Shown: in pieces, positions 59,111 to 64,000 of the stretch | How positions within the stretch are numbered: the first letter of the stretch is position 1 | Layout: each line of letters begins with the position of its first letter | Assembly: GCA_013397795.1 (NCBI GenBank) | Contig: VZTJ01001390.1 | Location: forward strand, 471,085 to 535,084 | Direction: 5' to 3' | Length of the DNA: 64,000 bases | Source: Orthonyx spaldingii | Lineage: Eukaryota; Chordata; Aves; Passeriformes; Orthonychidae | Position numbers and translations under genes: made by a program | The notes under the pieces: model-generated | Told to the model about the DNA's origin: nothing | Seen by the model: the letters and a program-made list of their open reading frames with translations, nothing else | Database searches by the model: none

Positions 59111-59660
59111 CAAATAGCCCTGTGCAATATTCCAGGTCGGTGTTAATTGCGACTCGGTGAACGTGGCAGGAAATGAAGCGCCAGTATCCAAAGGCTCTCG
59201 TGACTTTTATAAATGATTTCATTCCCGTTGAGCTTGTTCCATGTCAATGAGTACAAACATTCTGTCCAGGAGATCTCTGCAAAGGGACGCCAGCGAGGGA
59301 AACACACTTTGTCATGGAGCAGTGACAGCAGTTACTGAGAGGGCCCCAGATTTGTAAATGACAACAGAAGCCACGGCTGACTTGTCAAAGAGGGGCAAAG
59401 CAACACCCCCTGGACTTGTGCTGTGGGATCCTGCTCCGGGCTGGGCCAGGGTGGGCAGAGCCAGATCCCATCCCTGCCCTGCCTCCAGCCTGGCTCAGCT
59501 CAAGGAGACGGCTGAGAGACGCAGAATCTGCACACGGGTGAAACCTCCTTGGAACACCAAGTGATTCAGGTGCAGAGCTGTGCCCTGATCCAGCAGGATT
59601 TCTGTCCAGATGTCACCCAGGACACCGGTACTCATCCATTAATGCTAAAGCCTTGCCAAG
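59111..59660. other. unique non-coding sequence
   Basis: No repeat or gene is recognised. Confidence 0.45.
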
Positions 59661-59755
59661 GATCACAGAACAACCTGAGCTGGAAGGGACCCACAAGGAG
59701 CAGAGTCCAACTCCTGGCCCTGCCCAGGACACTGCAAGGACAATTACAGCTTTTA
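59661..59755 (-). mobile_element. CR1 LINE, short 3' fragment
   Basis: Antisense remnant with GATCACAGAACAACCTGAGC, TGGAAGGGACCCACAAGGAG and CAGAGTCCAACTCCTGGCCC, matching the CR1 subfamily whose 3' end carries CTGAGTTGGAAGGGACCCAC. The similarity fades after about 95 bp, so it is strongly truncated or eroded. Confidence 0.85.
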
Positions 59756-60819
59756 AGACTCACCAGAGGCTGCCAAAGTACCACAGGGTGGCCAGAACAG
59801 TTTCTTTCTCAGTCAGTCCCTTGGCTGCTTCCACCTTCCCCCTCAGTTCGAGGGACACCAGGACAGAGCTGGGCAGCGGCGGTGGCATCCCCCTCCTGCC
59901 ACACTGCAAGAAATGAACCCAGTCCAGTGAGGAACAGGTTTGCTGCCTGTCTGCCTGCACTCTGTCAGAGCCTCCCTGTGTGGAGAACATTCCCACTAAG
60001 ACCCTTGTCCTGAAAAATTGTGAGATGCCGTTGAAGGAGGTTTCTGCTGAGAAGTGGGATGAAGTTAACAGCCACGATGCTGGTGAAGAGGCCCATGGCA
60101 CACAGCCCAGCCATGTGACATTTCACCAGCAGATCTGAGCTTGTTTGAGATGACCAGAAGTCACGCAGGAAAACCAGAGGATCTCCAAGCCAAGCGTTTT
60201 GCTCCTTGGTGGAACTCCTTAGCTCAGCACCAGGGAACTGCAGCCGCAATGACCTTTTTGTGGCCAGCTCAGAGCACAGGCAAACATCTGCCTTCAGAAC
60301 CCGACGTGGCCATTCCCTTGCTGAGCTGCCCCAGCCAGCTGTGGTTTGCACCCTGGCCTGGTGACACTGAGTCTCCTGTCCTGCATCCCGGGATTTGGCT
60401 GTGTCAGCGCCGCAGCCGGGCTGGGGACAGGGCAGGGTCACAGCAGCTGGCTCACCTCTGGCTGCCAGCAAGCTGAAGGGTGTTTCTGCAGGAAGCTGGA
60501 GGGTGGCCAGTCCTGGGAGTTCTTGGAGCATGAGCACAATGGCAGCTGTTTCCTATTTGGAAGTGGAAGGGCTCTGATCTCAGCCCATGGAAGTCACCAG
60601 TCAGGACAAAAGGAATGTTTTCCTTCTTCTTCCAAGTCCAAACCCAGCCCAGGGTACGTGGAGCCTCAGGAAGTCAGCTCTGCAACCATCAGACCTGCTG
60701 GTTAACAGGTAACAGCAGCACCAAGGCCACAATGAAAGTGAAGCCGCAGGAGGGTAAGTCCCAGCAGACAACAATCCAAGAAAACATCTCTGGGACGCTC
60801 CTGGCCAGGTGACAGCACC
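59756..60819. other. unique non-coding sequence
   Basis: No repeat or gene is recognised. Frames of up to 190 codons on the minus strand show no domain. Confidence 0.45.
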
Positions 60820-60950
60820 ACAGAGTCACACAGTGGGTTAGAAGGGCTATCATTGGGTTAGAATTATTTAAATTTAAAATAGTTTCATTCCAACCCCCTC
60901 CCCTGGGCAGTGTCACCTCTCACTGGAGCAGGGTGCTCTGAGCCCCATCG
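60820..60950 (-). mobile_element. degenerate CR1 LINE 3' fragment
   Basis: Antisense pattern ACAGAGTCACACAGTGGGTT, AGAAGGGCTATC, then after an AT-rich interruption CATTCCAACCCCCTCCCCTG, GGCAGTGTCACCTC and GAGCCCCATCG. It follows the order of a CR1 3' end (name-tag, GGAAGGG-like block, CCAACCCCC, GGGCAG-ACACCTC) with a small internal insertion and many substitutions. Less certain than the other copies. Confidence 0.6.
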
Positions 60951-62454
60951 AAGTCACAGCGCTTGGGTTCAAAGAGTGTATCTGAAGGATTTGGGTTGAC
61001 AGTCCACGGGCTGTATTTGAAGCAACTCCATGAAGATGGAGGAATGTGGCTTTTGGCACAAAAGGGCCTCCTTGATGCAAACATCAGAGCCAAATACAAG
61101 ATTTCTGTACGGTTTTCACAGCATTACAAACCTGCCTGCTGACACAGGTGTCTTCTGCCTGAAGCTCCAGGTGCTGAACTCCCTGTGCCATGCAGAACAT
61201 TCCTAAGCTCGAACCACTTCAGCACAACCCTTCCCACTGTTCGGATTTACCCAGTCTGAGGCTGGAAATGGTTTCCTCAGCTCCTTTGAGCACAGCAGCC
61301 AGGTTCACCACCTCGAGTCACCACCTGGGGATCCTGGATGATAAATCAAACCTTCTGGGTGCTCAGGAGATCCTGAGCAATTCACCCAGGAGGCAGGAGA
61401 GAAGGGAAAGAAGAGGAACACAAACATCTATCAGGAAAAAGGAAAGAATTCAGCTTCATCTCTTTCTGGGGGGAGTTTTGCTGGGTGGGTGACCTCCACA
61501 CACTTTCCCCAGCTCCTCACCATGCCTGCTCACAGGGCTGAGCAGAAGGGCTGCTGCAGAGTGGCACTCACCTGGAGCACCCATCTCTTCCCTGGCCTCC
61601 AGCCAGCCTCCCCCAGCAGTACCGTGGTCATACAGCACCATATAAGCTTTTCTTGGAAAATAAACTTTTCCTTTCTCTGCCCACAACATCCACAGGGTCA
61701 CACCACACAAGCTTTTCACACCTCTTAAACTGCACAATTCCCTCCCCCTTCCGACTTGGCTGCTTCTCAAAGAAATGACCCCAAATCCCGTGCAAGCTGC
61801 AATATAACCCGAGCCTGCCCTTTCCATCCTTTCCATCCCTGATGCCAGTAGAACACCTCCACTCCAGCTGCTCGTCCCACACAGGCCCAGCCCAAACTCC
61901 CACATCCTCCTTCCCCATGCTGCCCTGATGTTCCTGCAGCCAGCCAGCCCTCAAGGGAGGTCACATTTCACCAACTCCAATAACTCAGGATGGAGATCAG
62001 CTGGTAACGGAAAAGCCTTTCCCAGAACGGACTCCAGCTGATTTTGGAAAGGGTCGGAGCAGTCAGCCTAGACCCCACCATCATCCCTGGAAATATTTAT
62101 CTGCTGTTTCCTTGGGTAAAGGCCTCTGTTCTGCTCTCTGTACCCAAGGGTTCTGCAGAGGACTTTTTTCCACTGCCAGCTCAGACTACTTTGAAACCCC
62201 ACTCAAAAAAATGGGAATTTTCCATCAGTCCCTGAAGCAACAAGTGAGTCCAGCCAAGTGTGAAGCAGGTCGTTCTCCTCCTTCACAGCTTTTCACACCC
62301 CGTGTTTCGTGTCAGGGCTGCGACAAGGGCTGGCCTTGGGGACGGGAGGAGGCGGCTGCCGCAGCCTTTGTGCCTCAGCCGGCAGCTCCCTCCCCTCGCT
62401 CCCGAGCCAGCACACATCTGCCCCACAGCAGGAGCACCATTCCTGCCTCCCCAT
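60951..62454. other. unique non-coding sequence
   Basis: No repeat family is recognised. CpG density rises mildly around 62300-62410. Confidence 0.45.
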
Positions 62455-62700
62455 CCAGCAGCACGGAGAGCCAGAGATTTATGCACTCCGCGATTTTTAT
62501 GTGCTCTCAAGAAGGGCTGCGCAGGGAAAACTCCGCCGCTCACAAAAGCCTCCATCTGTGAGTTTATTTATCCGTGCTGGGAAGGCTGTTTATTCTGTTT
62601 CGGGGTGGAAACTACACTGGGATCGCTGCTTAATTGTACTGTTTGTTGAATTAATTGCTCTGTTTGATCGGCCTTTCTCCCATCATGCTTGGGAATGGAA
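62455..62700. promoter_or_regulatory. candidate conserved non-coding element
   Basis: Mixed AT and CpG texture: ATTTATGCACTCCGCGATTT near 62478, GAAAACTCCGCCGCTCAC near 62526, TTATTTATCCGTGC near 62562, then GCTTAATTGTACTG and GAATTAATTGCTCTG. No repeat is recognised, and the pattern resembles that at 46380-46690. Inference only. Confidence 0.33.
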
Positions 62701-63828
62701 TGGCTTTGCTGCAATGTGGGAATGGTTGGAGCTGTTTCTCCTGGCAGCCAGCACACAGCGAGCAAGAGGGGCTGTTTAGGGGACAGCACGAGGTGCCTGA
62801 TGCAGATCTTGCTGCAGAGGGTGTCCAGGCAGGATAAGCATCCTGGGAATAGGGTATGGACCAAAGGCAGACAAGCACATGGATGTATGGGATGCTGGGT
62901 TGGCCTTTTGCTTCTCTTTCCAGCTGTTCCCTGCCCAGCCAACCCTCCAGGATCTGTGTGCCCAAGGAGGGACCTGCTGTCCAGGCTGACCCCTCTCATT
63001 GCAGGAGTGGTGGCCTCTAACCAGGGGTCCTGCAATGAGAGTGAACATTGTGACTTTTCCAGGTCACCTGATGAATCATGGGATGCAGAGCAAACCTCAG
63101 CATTATTTTCATATTGGAACATTTTCCCCCTCAATCTCTTTCACAGTTTTTTTCTTTTCCCTTTCAGGTTTTGCCAGCAAACATCCAGCTCAAGTGAAAC
63201 CCAGCTTGTTTCACATTCCTATTTTCCACGTTCATAATCACAGCCCTCAACTTTTTTAGGTTTTGTTCCTGCCTCTCCCACTTCCCACACACGCTTCCTT
63301 CTGCCCACTGGCCTTTGGCTGGAGCACAATGACCAGTGGTATTTCCCACACACACTTTTTCATTTCCCCTCTCTCTCTCCTAAGTGAAACAGCATCAGGA
63401 TTCCACAGGGATGTCACCTCTCTTCCGCCAGCACGGATGGGATCTCTCCCTGAGCCGCTCCTATCTGGGGAGCCTTCCCAACACAAAAACCAGGCACTAA
63501 AGGGAATCAACCCCATGGCCACTCTCCCACCCTGTTGGCAACATCCCAGCACAGACAGCAGACTGATTTCTCCCCCTGATTAGACATCCCAGTAGAGTTC
63601 AGGGAGTATCTCAGGCCAGGAAGGCACAACCCCTGGAAGACCAACCCTCCACACCTAATCCTGACTCTTTCGCTCCTATCCACAGGCTCTGGGAATCTGC
63701 CTTCCATGACAGAGAGTGAGCTGCTGGAGACAGCAAGATGTTTCAATCAGCAGATCTCTGGTGTCTGAGGCAAACCCATGTCTTGCTGATAAGGAATGAA
63801 TACTGTCTCTGTCTGTCCGGGTACGTGT
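62701..63828. other. unique non-coding sequence
   Basis: No repeat or gene is recognised. Pyrimidine-rich around 63120-63170 and 63350-63380. Confidence 0.45.
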
Positions 63829-63860
63829 TTCTCTCTCTCTCTATTTCTCTTTTCTCCTTC
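63829..63860. repeat. (CT)n microsatellite with pyrimidine-rich extension
   Basis: About six CT units followed by an interrupted TATTTCTCTTTTCTCC extension. Confidence 0.85.
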
Positions 63861-64000
63861 ATAAAGCTGTCAGACTAAAAATAACATATTAGAGGGAAGA
63901 AGGAATGCCAGCTGTAATACAATAACCTGGTTGGGAGGCTGGGGGATGTGCATGCCTGGCTGCTGTGCCAGAGCCTCTGTACTGAGCTATGGCTCAGGAG
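63861..64000. other. unique non-coding sequence to window end
   Basis: No feature is recognised in these last 140 bases. Confidence 0.5.

Noticed and set aside
58847..59222. Phe/Ser/Leu-rich minus-strand open frames
   Set aside because: They are simply the complement of the purine-rich tract at 58889-59110.
1..64000. Search for CRISPR arrays, phage genes, operons, ribosome binding sites or biosynthetic clusters
   Set aside because: None present. The window has vertebrate nuclear features, and no regularly interspersed repeat array or compact gene arrangement is visible.

Overview
The window looks like non-coding vertebrate nuclear DNA from a bird, probably a songbird. The main evidence is about a dozen 5'-truncated copies of CR1 LINEs, the dominant avian retrotransposon. 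They carry the recognisable avian 3' end: a 'GGTTGGAAGGGACCTTAAAG'-type block read antisense, or an ATTCTATG-like tail read sense. Two solo endogenous-retrovirus LTRs of avian type are also present. There is no operon structure, no dense coding and no continuous open frame that resembles a known protein. All open frames are at most 287 codons, overlap others on both strands, and look like chance frames in sequence of moderate GC content. I annotate no protein-coding gene.

Layout. 1-5.6 kb is unique sequence with AT-rich blocks that look like conserved non-coding elements (CNEs) near 1.2-1.8 kb and 3.8-4.1 kb. 5.98-6.25 kb holds a 259-bp solo LTR on the minus strand with a perfect 6-bp target-site duplication. 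7-10.6 kb carries three antisense CR1 copies. 11-18.5 kb is mostly unique, with one sense CR1. 18.5-20.7 kb holds a sense CR1, an ancient MIR-like SINE relic and an antisense CR1. 23.4-23.6 kb has a regularly spaced cluster of GATA motifs. 27.9-28.1 kb has an old CR1 relic. 29.6-30.1 kb has an ERVL-like solo LTR with two perfect AP-1 sites. 34.5-35.3 kb has two CR1 copies facing away from each other. 36-37 kb and 46.4-46.7 kb hold candidate CNEs; the second includes a perfect palindromic homeodomain-type site. 39.0-39.4 kb is a small CpG island. 44.45-44.56 kb is a 52-bp tandem duplication. 51-61 kb carries four more CR1 fragments, a long purine-rich tract and further AT-rich candidate elements.

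Interpretation. This is most likely intergenic sequence or a large intron, repeat-poor apart from CR1 and LTR copies, and possibly part of a gene desert containing regulatory elements. The regulatory calls rest on composition and motifs only and need cross-species alignment. I see no new multi-gene system. The observations most worth following are the MIR-like relic, the two LTRs with intact promoter or enhancer motifs, the CpG island, the palindromic homeobox site and the GATA array.
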